From the NCBI GenBank assembly GCA_044450785.1, contig JBIOJM010000313.1, positions 1-12,130 on the forward strand: a stretch of 12,130 bases of DNA. The letters run 5' to 3'. A program made the translations under genes and the position numbers. The first letter of the stretch is position 1. Every line of letters starts with the position of its first letter. This DNA comes from JBIOJM01 sp044450785. Its GTDB lineage: Bacteria; Planctomycetota; Planctomycetia; Isosphaerales; Isosphaeraceae. This document shows, in pieces, positions 6,674-12,130 of the stretch. The notes beneath the pieces were generated by a model. It did no database searches and was not told where the DNA came from. It was given only the letters and a program-made list of their open reading frames with translations.

Positions 6674-6961
6674 TTGGTCGTCCACCCGCAACAAGCGTAA
6701 CACGCGGTCCCGCCAGCGCCAACTCGCCGTCGGACCGGCCCGGGTGAACGCAACCAAGGCCGTCGCGCGACACTGGAGCTCCAGCGCGCCCAGATTGCCC
6801 CGGAAGTACTCCCCTTGCAGTCGCCGGAACCCGCGCTGGAAACGGACCCGTCCGCGACGATTCAGCGTCGTGTGGAACCGATTCAACTCGTCTCCCGCGG
6901 GCTCGCTCTGACGAACCGGAATGAGGAAAAAACGGTATGGCACCTTACTCAACCCGCGCAT
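6644..6961 (-). pseudogene. Chimeric remnant: DGR accessory N-terminus fused to RT C-terminus
   Basis: A 105-codon open frame. The first ~29 residues, 'VPYRFFLIPVRQSEPAGDELNRF', match the opening of the HRDC-like accessory protein that often precedes DGR reverse transcriptases (recalled: 'Y-x-x-x-x-I-P-V...A-x-x-x-L-N-x-F'). From about residue 30, 'GFRRLQGEYFRGNLGALEL' and 'RAGPTASWRWRDRVLR' resemble the C-terminal tail of DGR RTs (R-rich helix, then an 'H-A/T-x-x-W-x-L-R' type end). Accessory C-terminus, RT palm with the YxDD box and fingers are all absent, so a deletion of about 1.2 kb or more joined the two in frame. The frame runs a few codons into the template repeat before stopping. ATG 6961 or GTG 6943 could start it. 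Identity of both halves is by eye; a functional product is unlikely. Confidence 0.55.
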
Positions 6962-7088
6962 GAATGCACTTCACCGGCACGTCGCGATCCACCCTCGCCA
7001 CCCACTCCGCCATCTCACTCCGGCACGGTCCGGCGTCGGCTCCGCCTCGCCACCGGCCCGGCCTACGCTCGATGGCTCCGTCCCCTGC
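6962..7088 (-). other. Spacer between the variable repeat gene and the accessory/RT remnant
   Basis: This 127-bp stretch lies just after the SUMF1 gene stop, where DGR loci often hold an avd or other accessory gene. The only short frame (22 residues, MAEWVARVDRDVPVKCIHAR...) is not recognisable as Avd or anything else. No clear hairpin of the kind found after some variable repeats was seen. Confidence 0.3.
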
Positions 7089-8563
7089 TCATTCCTGGAC
7101 TGCGGCCACGCGGAACCCGAGGAAGCTGAACCGGCCCCCCGGCGCGCGCCTGTTGCGGTCCGCCGGCCGGCAGTACCACGGGAAGCTGCTCCAGCCACCG
7201 CCCCGGACGACCCGGTGCGAGGCCCCAGACGCGCCTGGCGGGTCAGCAGGCGGCGGCGACGCGTCATATTTCTCGTCATACCCATCGGCACACCACTCGC
7301 AGACATTTCCCAGCATATCATACAGGCCCCATGCGTTCGGCAACTTCTGGCCGACTGGATGGGTCTTACTTTCGGAGTTGCTGGAGTACCACGCACACTC
7401 GCCCAGCTTGCCCGCGTGATCGCCGAAAGGATACAAGGTCGTGCTCTTCGCCCGGCAGGCATATTCCCATTCCGCCTCCGTCGGAAGGCGATAGCCGTTA
7501 CCACCGACAACGGTGACCTCGGTGCCGTCGATTCGATAGAACGGCGTCCGTTTCTCTCGCTCGCTCAGCTTGTCGCAGAACGTGACCGCGTCGAGCCAGG
7601 ACACGTTCTCCACCGGCAGGTCGTCCGATCCCTTGAACTGACTCGGGTTACTTCCCATGACCGCCTCGTACTGGCCCTGCGTGACTTCGTGAATGCCGAG
7701 GTAGAAGGGCTTACTGAGCCGCACCAAATGGGCGGGCTGCTCGCGGTCAAGCCACTCCGGCTTGATATCGGGAAACAGTCGCATTAACTGATCCACCTGG
7801 TCCTTGGTCGTGCCCATCAGGAGCGCTCCGCCCTCAATGCGGACCAACTCGATCCCAATCGACTTTGTCCGCTCTTGCTCCGGCTGGGGCGGAGGCGGCT
7901 GGGGTTTTTCTGCTGGGGACGCGGCCTTTCTGTCGCCGCCTTGGTTGGTAACAGGCGGCTTGGGAATGTAAATGATGACGCCCAGCAGAGCCAGCAAAGT
8001 CAGCGCGGCCACGTAAAGCCAGAGCCAGGGGATGTTGCGTCGCTTCAGCGGAGCCCCGACGAGCCGACCCGATACGGCCGGCTCCGGCCGACGTGAAGCA
8101 TCCGGGGTTTGAAAGTGAAACTCTATTCCTTGAACGAGCCGGTCGACATGAGGATGGAAGTCCCGCCCCTGGTCCACTTCGATCGCGTTACGAAAGGCCA
8201 GTCGCGTGAGAGAGGGCGGCAAGTCCGCCCGGCCCGGCATCCGGGCATGATCGATCAGGATCGGGATCACGGGTAAATTCCGATTCAGCGCTGATTCAAG
8301 CTCGATCCGCACAAAGTCTTCCGGGTCGTCGAGCCGTCGATGTGCGTCGGTTTCCCCGGCCCATTCGTGCCGATCACGGCGAGAACAAGGTCGCACTGGC
8401 CGACAGCCGCGTCGATTTGTTCCCGGAAGTCGACGCCAAACGAAATGGAATAAATATCCATGAAGACGGCGTCGCTGCCGAAGTGAGTACAAAGACGGTC
8501 GTAGATCCGCCCGGCAAGAGCGGCCGAATCCTGGCGCCGGTACGAAAGGAAGATCTTTGACAT
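7089..8563 (-). CDS. TIR-transmembrane-SUMF1 protein, DGR target, apparently frameshifted
   Basis: With one base restored near 8363 the gene encodes about 491 residues. Residues 1 to ~145 are a TIR domain (MSKIFLSYRRQDSAALAGR, then VFMDI and 'RLDDPEDFVRIELESAL'). Residues ~178-200 (WLWLYVAALTLLALLGVIIY) are a membrane helix, followed by a proline-rich linker, and residues 236-491 form a SUMF1/formylglycine-generating-enzyme-like domain ('IEGGALLMGTTKD', 'YRLPTEAEWEYACR', 'WGLYDMLGNVCEW'). The last ~42 residues are the DGR variable repeat. Reading frame 1 covers 8363-8563 (67 residues, ending VLAVIGTN); the rest continues in another frame (open from 8492 to 7089) with WAGETDAHRRLDD, as expected after 'IGTNW'. 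TIR domains hydrolyse NAD+ or signal in immunity; SUMF1-type C-lectin folds are common DGR targets. The first active-site cysteine of true FGEs is a serine here, so ligand binding rather than catalysis is likely. The frameshift is either real inactivation or a sequencing error. Confidence 0.8.
7100..7224 (-). repeat. DGR variable repeat (VR)
   Basis: The 3' end of the SUMF1 domain gene is a gapless homologue of the template at 6549-6673. Template asparagines become other residues at the exposed loop: WNNNPRN becomes WSSFPWY, PANRNRNTPANR becomes PADRNRRAPGGR, and NNNLGF becomes FSFLGF. Constant scaffold residues (RGG, W, C, RP, LGFR) are kept. The stop codon is just past the conserved 3' block (7089-7091). 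The variable sites would line the ligand-binding face of the C-type-lectin-like fold. Confidence 0.9.
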
Positions 8564-8703
8564 GAGGGTCTCACCGCATCGGTCCCACCCTGCCACCCCG
8601 GGTACTGGCCGCAACGATTCAAGGGTATCAATCCCACTTGCAGACAACAACAAGATTCTCGTCGCATCCAGCGCTCAAAAAATCACACGTCCCGGGCGGA
8701 TGG
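8564..8703 (-). promoter_or_regulatory. Region upstream of the TIR-SUMF1 gene
   Basis: Non-coding 140 bp that should contain the promoter of the TIR-SUMF1 gene on the minus strand. It includes a run of six T on the minus strand (8677-8684) that may end transcription from the sigma-like remnant upstream. No clear -10/-35 pair could be assigned. Confidence 0.3.
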
Positions 8704-8820
8704 TCAGGAAGCCAGCAGGTCAGGCTTCCGCGCCGCGGCGATCTGGCGGAGCTTGTCGCAGGTGCGGGTTTCGACCTGGCGGACCCGCTCTTTGGTCCAG
8801 GCGATCCGGGCGACCACCAG
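8704..8820 (-). pseudogene. Sigma-70 region 4 remnant
   Basis: The last ~35 codons before a stop read 'VVARIAWTKERVRQVETRTC' then 'DKLRQIAAARKPDLLAS'. TKERVRQVE followed by a 'KLR' helix is the DNA-binding helix and tail of region 4.2 in group 1/2 sigma-70 factors. The preceding helix appears to lack a residue or so ('ARIA-WTKERV' instead of 'A-x-x-L-G-L-T-K-E-R-V'), and further upstream (an ATG exists at 8886) there is no sigma similarity. Only the C-terminal end of a sigma factor gene therefore remains. It could instead be the end of a longer gene interrupted by a deletion. It lies next to the TIR-SUMF1 gene in the same direction. Confidence 0.5.
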
Positions 8821-8935
8821 ACCCTCGACAAGAGCCGAGAAGTCATCAGAATGGAAGGATCGTATCGAGCCTGGATCCCTCCTCAAGCACTGGCTTCCCC
8901 GTGTATGGGGCCCTCAAAACGGGTGTGTCGTTGCC

Positions 8936-9532
8936 ATGATCGAGAACCAGTCTCGCTGGATCGAGGTCGAGGGAGCCCGCGTCCATTACCTCATCGAGGG
9001 TCCGGAGCAGGGTCGCCGGATCGTCCTCCTGCACGGGGCCAGCTTCAGCGCCGAGACCTGGCGGCAGATCGGCACCCTGTCGGCACTGGCCCAGGCGGGA
9101 TACCTGGCCTACGCCGTGGACCTGCCGGGCTTTGGGAAATCGTCGCCTGGTCATGGCTCGAACCGCACGTGGTTGCGAGTTCTGCTCGACCTGCTCGAGA
9201 TCGAGCGGCCGGTGGTCGTCTCGCCGTCCATGAGCGGCCGCTTCGCCCTCCCCTTGGTGACGGAGGAACCCCAGCGCGTGGCCGGGTTCGTGGCGGTCGC
9301 CCCCGTTGCCATCCCGAGCTACCAGCAGCAGCTCAACCAGATCACCGTCCCGGTCCTGGCGATCTGGGGCGAGCACGACCGGATCGTCCCGCTCGAGCAA
9401 GCCGACCTGCTCGTGGGCAGTGTGAAACAAGGTCGCAAGGTGGTCATCCCCGGGGGCAGCCATGCCCCCTACATGAACGACCCGGCGGCGTTCCACGCCG
9501 AGCTCCTCAAGTTTCTGGCGGAGTTGGCGTGA
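8936..9532 (+). CDS. ABHD14-like alpha/beta hydrolase
   Basis: A 198-residue alpha/beta hydrolase resembling the ABHD14/CIB family. It shows the oxyanion-loop 'VLLHGASFSAETW', the 'AVDLPGFGKS' strand-turn, and the characteristic nucleophile elbow S-P-S-M-S-G (S98), which replaces the usual G-x-S-x-G and is the hallmark of this family. The acid is in 'WGEHDRIVP' (D148) and the histidine in 'GGSHAPY' (H176), so the full triad is present. Human ABHD14B can transfer acetyl groups from lysine to CoA; the bacterial substrate is unknown. No signal peptide, so cytoplasmic. I chose the ATG at 8936 because the family's N-terminus starts here; a longer in-frame start at 8753 would add 61 residues antisense to the sigma remnant. 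It converges on an SRPBCC remnant 14 bases downstream. Confidence 0.85.
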   Translation: MIENQSRWIEVEGARVHYLIEGPEQGRRIVLLHGASFSAETWRQIGTLSALAQAGYLAYAVDLPGFGKSSPGHGSNRTWLRVLLDLLEIERPVVVSPSMSGRFALPLVTEEPQRVAGFVAVAPVAIPSYQQQLNQITVPVLAIWGEHDRIVPLEQADLLVGSVKQGRKVVIPGGSHAPYMNDPAAFHAELLKFLAELA

Positions 9533-9546
9533 TGGAATCGCGAACA

Positions 9547-9720
9547 TCAACCATCCTTGGAAGATTTGACGCTCGCGGCCCGCGCAACGCTGCTGAGGTT
9601 GACGAGGCCCTGCTCGAAGTCCTTGCCCACCATCTTGTCCATGTTCATGAAGAGCGACATCGCCTTCGTCATGAAGTTGTTTTTTCGCCAGGAGATCTTC
9701 CAGGCGCTCCGCGACTCTGT
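9547..9720 (-). pseudogene. C-terminal remnant of an SRPBCC-family protein
   Basis: The minus-strand frame ending at 9547 reads 'SAWKISWRKNNFMTKAMSLF' then MNMDKMVGKDFEQGLVNLSS. The block NFM-x-K-A-x-x-L-F-M-N-M-D-K-M-V-G-x-x-F-E-x-G-L is the closing helix of SRPBCC/polyketide-cyclase-like proteins. The frame stays open further upstream (to about 10200), but that part shows no family similarity, so the first ~120 residues of the domain have been lost. Not expected to fold alone. Confidence 0.55.
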
Positions 9721-9823
9721 GTGATGAGACCCGCTCGCTTGGCGCTTGTCAAACGGCAAGGCGTGAGTTCCCGAACAGTTGACAGTCGCCAGACATAGTT
9801 TTACAATTGTCGTCGACGGTGGG

Positions 9824-9846
9824 GAGCCCTGGTTTTCCAAGGGCTC
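9824..9846. repeat. Small inverted repeat (7-bp stem, 9-base loop)
   Basis: GAGCCCT and AGGGCTC form a perfect 7-bp stem around GGTTTTCCA. It lies between the SRPBCC and acetamidase remnants. There is no U-run after it, so a terminator role is doubtful. Confidence 0.35.
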
Positions 9847-9898
9847 ATGGTGCAAACACAGACACGTACTTTCGTAAGGCGAGACGGAGTACCGAAGA

Positions 9899-10404
9899 AT
9901 GACGGTGCAAGTGGTGGGAGAGCACGTGACAGTCGCGGCCTGGGGAATGGAGCTGGAGGGGGGAATCCGCGACGGCAAGCTCGAGCTCCAGCGGCCTGGA
10001 AAAGACGCGCCGCCGGTGAGAATGACCGCCACGCTTGAGCGGGGCGAAATGTCGGTCGACTTCACGTTCCCAACCGCCAAAGTGAGATGGAAAGCGACCC
10101 GGATTCCGGTTCGCCCGCCGAACGCGCCCCGAGAGCACGTGTTTGAGCCGACAGAGTTCCACCGAGTCTTTTCCGGGGCGATCCAGCCTGTGCTGCACAT
10201 TGATCCGGCCGATACGGTGAAGACCTGGAGCGTGGATGCCGGGGGCGTGGACGCGAAGGGAGTCGAGCGGTCGCTCGGAGGGAATCCGCAGACCGGTCCG
10301 TTCTACGTCGAAGGGGCGTTGCCGGGCGACACGCTTGTGGTGAAGTTCACTTGACGGGCAACGCGCTCGAGACGTCGATGGATATCGAGTTCGCCTCGCC
10401 ATGA
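9899..10404 (+). pseudogene. Acetamidase/formamidase remnant with internal deletion
   Basis: The open frame 9899-10354 ends with a clear FmdA/AmdA N-terminal part: 'REHVFEPTEFHRVFSGAIQP', 'VLHIDPADTVKTWSVDAGGVD' type residues, then 'NPQTGPFYVEGALPGDTLVV'. This matches the metal amidases that release ammonia from formamide or acetamide. The reading then stops at KFT, where intact enzymes continue for another 200 residues or more. One base out of frame, starting at 10351, LTGNALETSMDIEF resembles a later conserved segment ('G-x-A-I/L-E-T-S-M-D') and ends at 10402-10404. So a deletion removed the middle of the gene, including most of the active site, and shifted the frame. The N-terminal ~70 residues look like an added beta-rich domain. 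Neither end appears intact. Confidence 0.65.
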
Positions 10405-10501
10405 AAGGTGTGCCGATGCAGCCGCGAGCGGTCCCAAGTAAGATGAGGCTTCGCTTCCTGAACGCGGCCTTGATCCTCTCACCTTGTAGGAGCCTGCACC
10501 G

Positions 10502-11677
10502 ATGGTGTTCGACAGCTCTCTCGCCTCGCGCGGGTGGTTACTCGCTTCGCTGCTGTCCGTGGTCACGACGGGCTTGGGCGCCGCCGCGGCCTCCGCGGCG
10601 GAGCCCGGAAAGTTCTGGACTTTCGTCGGTACGTACACCGACGGCAAAAGCAAGGGCATCTACCGATTGGTACTCGACACCGCGACGGGCAAGCTCTCGG
10701 AGCCGGCGCTCGCCGCGGAGCTGGACAATCCGTCGTTCCTGGCGGTCCACCCAACGCACAGGTTCCTCTTCGCAGTGAACGAGAGCTCCGGCTCCAAGTC
10801 GGGCGCGGTCACCTCGTTCGCTCTCGACCCAACATCCGGAGAGCTGACCAAGCTCAACCAGCAGTCGACGGTCGGCAACGGGCCGTGCCACCTGGTCGTC
10901 GACGCCACGGGCAAGAACGTCCTCGTTGCCAACTACAGCGGCGGCAGCGTGGCCGTGCTGCCGATCGAGCGCGACGGCAAGCTCGCCCCTGCCTCGGATT
11001 TCATCCAGCACACGGGCAAGGTTTTCGACCCCAAGCGGCAGGGGACCCCGCACGCCCACTCGATCAACCTCGACAAGGGGAATCGCTTCGCCGTGGTCGC
11101 CGACCTCGGCCTCGACCGGGTCTTTGTCTACAAGTTCGACCCGATCCACGGCAAGCTCGCGCCCAACGACCCGCCCTCGGCCAAGGTCCAGGACCGCTCC
11201 GGCCCTCGCCATTTCGCGTTCCACCCCGACGGCAAGCACGCCTATGTGATCAATGAAATCAACTGCACGGTCACCGCGTTCGACTACGATCCCGATCGCG
11301 GCACGCTCACCGAGACTCAGACAGTGCCGACGATGCCAATCGCCGTGGAGCCCCGGCACTCGACGGCCGAGGTTGTGGTCCACCCGTCGGGTAAGTTCCT
11401 TTACGGCTCCAACCGCGGTCACGACAGCCTGGCCGTCTACTCGATCGAGCCGAAGACCGGCCGCCTGAAGCTCGTCGAGTACGAGCCAACCGGCGGCAAG
11501 AACCCACGCAACTTCGCCGTCGATCCGACGGGCTCGTACGTCCTCGCCGAGAACCTTTCCTCCGACACGATCGTCGTTTTCCGTGTCGACCCCGAGACCG
11601 GTGCCCTCGACCCGACAGGCCAGGTCGTCGCGGTGCCCAGTCCCTCGTGCATCAAGTTCGTCCCGATTCCGGAATGA
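10502..11677 (+). CDS. Secreted lactonase-family beta-propeller protein
   Basis: A 391-residue protein with a Sec-type signal peptide (about residues 1-32, hydrophobic core 'WLLASLLSVVTTGLGAAAAS' with AAASAA-E before the mature chain). The mature chain is a seven-bladed beta-propeller of the 6-phosphogluconolactonase-like family (lactonase, PF10282). Recognisable are the opening 'FVGTYTDGKSKGIYRLVLDT', repeated 'PSFLAVHPTHRFLFAVNES', 'GPCHLVVDATGKNVLVANYS', 'HAHSINLDKGNRFAVVADLG', 'GPRHFAFHPDGKHAYVINE' and the C-terminal 'NPRNFAVDPTGSYVLAENLS'. GGAG lies 9 bases before the ATG. Secreted members are numerous in planctomycetes and their substrates are mostly unknown; a pentose-phosphate role is unlikely for an exported protein. 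The gene is flanked by remnants on both sides, and its stop codon sits exactly where an antisense HTH gene remnant begins. Confidence 0.87.
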   Translation: MVFDSSLASRGWLLASLLSVVTTGLGAAAASAAEPGKFWTFVGTYTDGKSKGIYRLVLDTATGKLSEPALAAELDNPSFLAVHPTHRFLFAVNESSGSKSGAVTSFALDPTSGELTKLNQQSTVGNGPCHLVVDATGKNVLVANYSGGSVAVLPIERDGKLAPASDFIQHTGKVFDPKRQGTPHAHSINLDKGNRFAVVADLGLDRVFVYKFDPIHGKLAPNDPPSAKVQDRSGPRHFAFHPDGKHAYVINEINCTVTAFDYDPDRGTLTETQTVPTMPIAVEPRHSTAEVVVHPSGKFLYGSNRGHDSLAVYSIEPKTGRLKLVEYEPTGGKNPRNFAVDPTGSYVLAENLSSDTIVVFRVDPETGALDPTGQVVAVPSPSCIKFVPIPE

Positions 11678-11876
11678 GGAACCGTGCGAAGAGGACCTGA
11701 CTCATTCCAACCAGGCCGCGGACCCAACGCACGTCGTCAGGTCCGTAGTCTCTGGGCGTGAAGTCCACCCTGCAGGTGCGGACGGTGAAATGCCGCTCCA
11801 GGGGCTCGCCCGATCGCAACGCCTCGATCGCCTCTTCGAACGCGGCGACGATCTTCGCTCCTTTCGCTTGCGCGAC
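11678..11876 (-). pseudogene. HTH (XRE-type) regulator remnant
   Basis: The minus-strand frame reads 'AKGAKIVAAFEEAIEALRSG', 'EPLERHFTVRTCRVDF' and then 'GPDDVRWVRGLVGMSQVLFA' + RFL. This matches planctomycete regulators of the antitoxin-like HTH type, where 'V-R-x-L-x-G-M-S-Q-x-x-F-A-x-x-L' is the first half of the helix-turn-helix. The recognition helix and C-terminus are missing: the frame runs into the antisense of the lactonase stop. At the 5' end no in-frame start exists (an in-frame TGA lies at 11877-11879); the nearby ATG at 11880 is in another frame, so the start is frameshifted too. Broken at both ends. Confidence 0.6.
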
Positions 11877-11890
11877 TCATACTGACCCGA

Positions 11891-11965
11891 CGCGCACGCG
11901 AGGGGCCGTTCTCGCGAGGCCAAACGCTCTCCGGACATGTCCGGAGAGCGACCCTCGCTTGCGCG
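11891..11965. repeat. Nested inverted repeat around a perfect 26-bp palindrome
   Basis: The centre (11925-11950) is a perfect palindrome with half-site CGCTCTCCGGACA. Outside it, 11891-11904 and 11952-11965 form a second inverted repeat of 14 bp (13 of 14 paired), separated on the left by a 20-base bulge. Together they could form a long two-tier hairpin or cruciform. TTTT follows directly at 11966-11969. Possible roles are terminator, operator, or an end of a mobile or dispersed repeat. Confidence 0.75.
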
Positions 11966-11992
11966 TTTTGATGTTGCGCAGTTCTTGATTTC

Positions 11993-12034
11993 GCCCCGTA
12001 GGGGCCGTAACATATCAGCCCAGGGCAACGCCCT
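11993..12034. repeat. Pair of short hairpins (GCCCC-GTA-GGGGC and AGGGC-AAC-GCCCT)
   Basis: Two 5-bp hairpins with 3-base loops lie 16 bases apart (11993-12005 and 12022-12034), joined by CGTAACATATCAGCCC. This resembles a dispersed repeat recalled from planctomycete and cyanobacterial genomes, but I cannot check copy number here. It lies just after the nested palindrome, so the whole of 11891-12034 may be one element. Confidence 0.4.
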
Positions 12035-12130
12035 CGTCGTTACACACATCTTTTCGTTATTTTGGAGGCTATGGGGATTATAGATAAGTGCATGTCCTAT
12101 TGTTAAGTTGGGACGTCTTGGTTACCCTGC
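12035..12130. other. AT-richer tail without a recognisable gene
   Basis: About 95 bases with clearly lower GC than the rest (for example TTTTCGTTATTTTGG and ATAGATAAGTG). A GGAGG at about 12064-12068 precedes an ATG at 12071 that opens only 11 codons. No gene can be supported; the window ends in it. Confidence 0.3.

Noticed and set aside
6163..6753. A 196-codon minus-strand frame with SUMF1-like NNN-rich sequence, as a protein gene
   Set aside because: Its SUMF1-like part is the DGR template repeat, and the rest is an out-of-frame reading of the DUF4058 gene. The template is a non-coding donor, not a gene.
6962..7088. A 22-residue frame as the DGR Avd accessory protein
   Set aside because: Avd proteins are four-helix bundles of about 100-130 residues; this frame is far too short and shows no resemblance.
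8355..8370. Programmed -1 frameshifting in the TIR domain
   Set aside because: No X-XXY-YYZ slippery heptamer and no obvious downstream pseudoknot were seen; a lost base explains the pattern more simply.
8753..8935. A longer N-terminus for the alpha/beta hydrolase
   Set aside because: The 61 extra codons are antisense to the sigma-70 remnant and show no hydrolase similarity; ABHD14-like proteins begin close to the ATG at 8936.
10538..11422. Long minus-strand frame opposite the lactonase gene
   Set aside because: It is the usual antisense shadow of a GC-rich coding region and resembles no family; the plus-strand propeller is clear.
12071..12106. An 11-codon leader peptide after GGAGG
   Set aside because: Too short to distinguish from chance, and no downstream gene is visible in the window to be controlled by it.

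Overview
The window most likely comes from a planctomycete, probably of the Isosphaeraceae type. It is GC-rich and gene-sparse, with many HEAT, SUMF1 and DUF4058 type proteins. It also carries a Minf_1886 (TIGR04138) protein, a family largely confined to Planctomycetota and Verrucomicrobiota. Many start sites lack a strong Shine-Dalgarno sequence. All family names come from reading the translations by eye; no database search was run.

Layout. (1) Positions 135-1915, plus strand: a membrane-anchored HEAT-repeat protein, translationally coupled to a small S4 RNA-binding protein. A G/C hairpin follows, and then a convergent Trm112-like gene whose start region is duplicated around a 7-mer tandem repeat. 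(2) Positions 2577-4135, plus strand: an apparent operon of a RicT/PSP1 protein, the Minf_1886 protein and a previously unmarked 30-residue membrane peptide with a strong ribosome-binding site. (3) Positions 4129-6395, minus strand: a Tat-exported polysaccharide-deacetylase-like protein preceded by a DUF4058 gene, probably co-transcribed. (4) Positions 6549-8563, minus strand: the most interesting part, a decayed diversity-generating retroelement (DGR). A TIR-transmembrane-SUMF1 gene ends in a variable repeat (VR). About 550 bp away lies a gapless template repeat (TR) full of AAC codons. Between TR position 6559 and 6664 I count 20 differences from VR; 19 fall at template adenines (27 adenines present) and only 1 at the other 79 positions. 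That is the signature of adenine-specific mutagenic retrohoming. The reverse transcriptase is missing: between VR and TR there is only a short in-frame chimera of an accessory-gene N-terminus and what looks like the RT C-terminus. The target gene also carries a one-base frameshift in its TIR domain. (5) Positions 8704-11885: two intact genes, an ABHD14-like alpha/beta hydrolase and a secreted lactonase-family beta-propeller, surrounded by gene remnants (sigma-70 region 4, SRPBCC protein, acetamidase/formamidase, HTH regulator). (6) Positions 11891-12130: a nested inverted repeat built around a perfect 26-bp palindrome, two small hairpins, and an AT-richer tail.

How the parts relate: regions 1-3 look like ordinary chromosomal genes. 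Regions 4-6 look like an accessory zone that has suffered repeated deletions. The DGR has probably stopped diversifying in cis, but its TR and VR record past activity on a TIR-linked, surface-type ligand-binding domain, and an RT elsewhere in the genome could still act on it.
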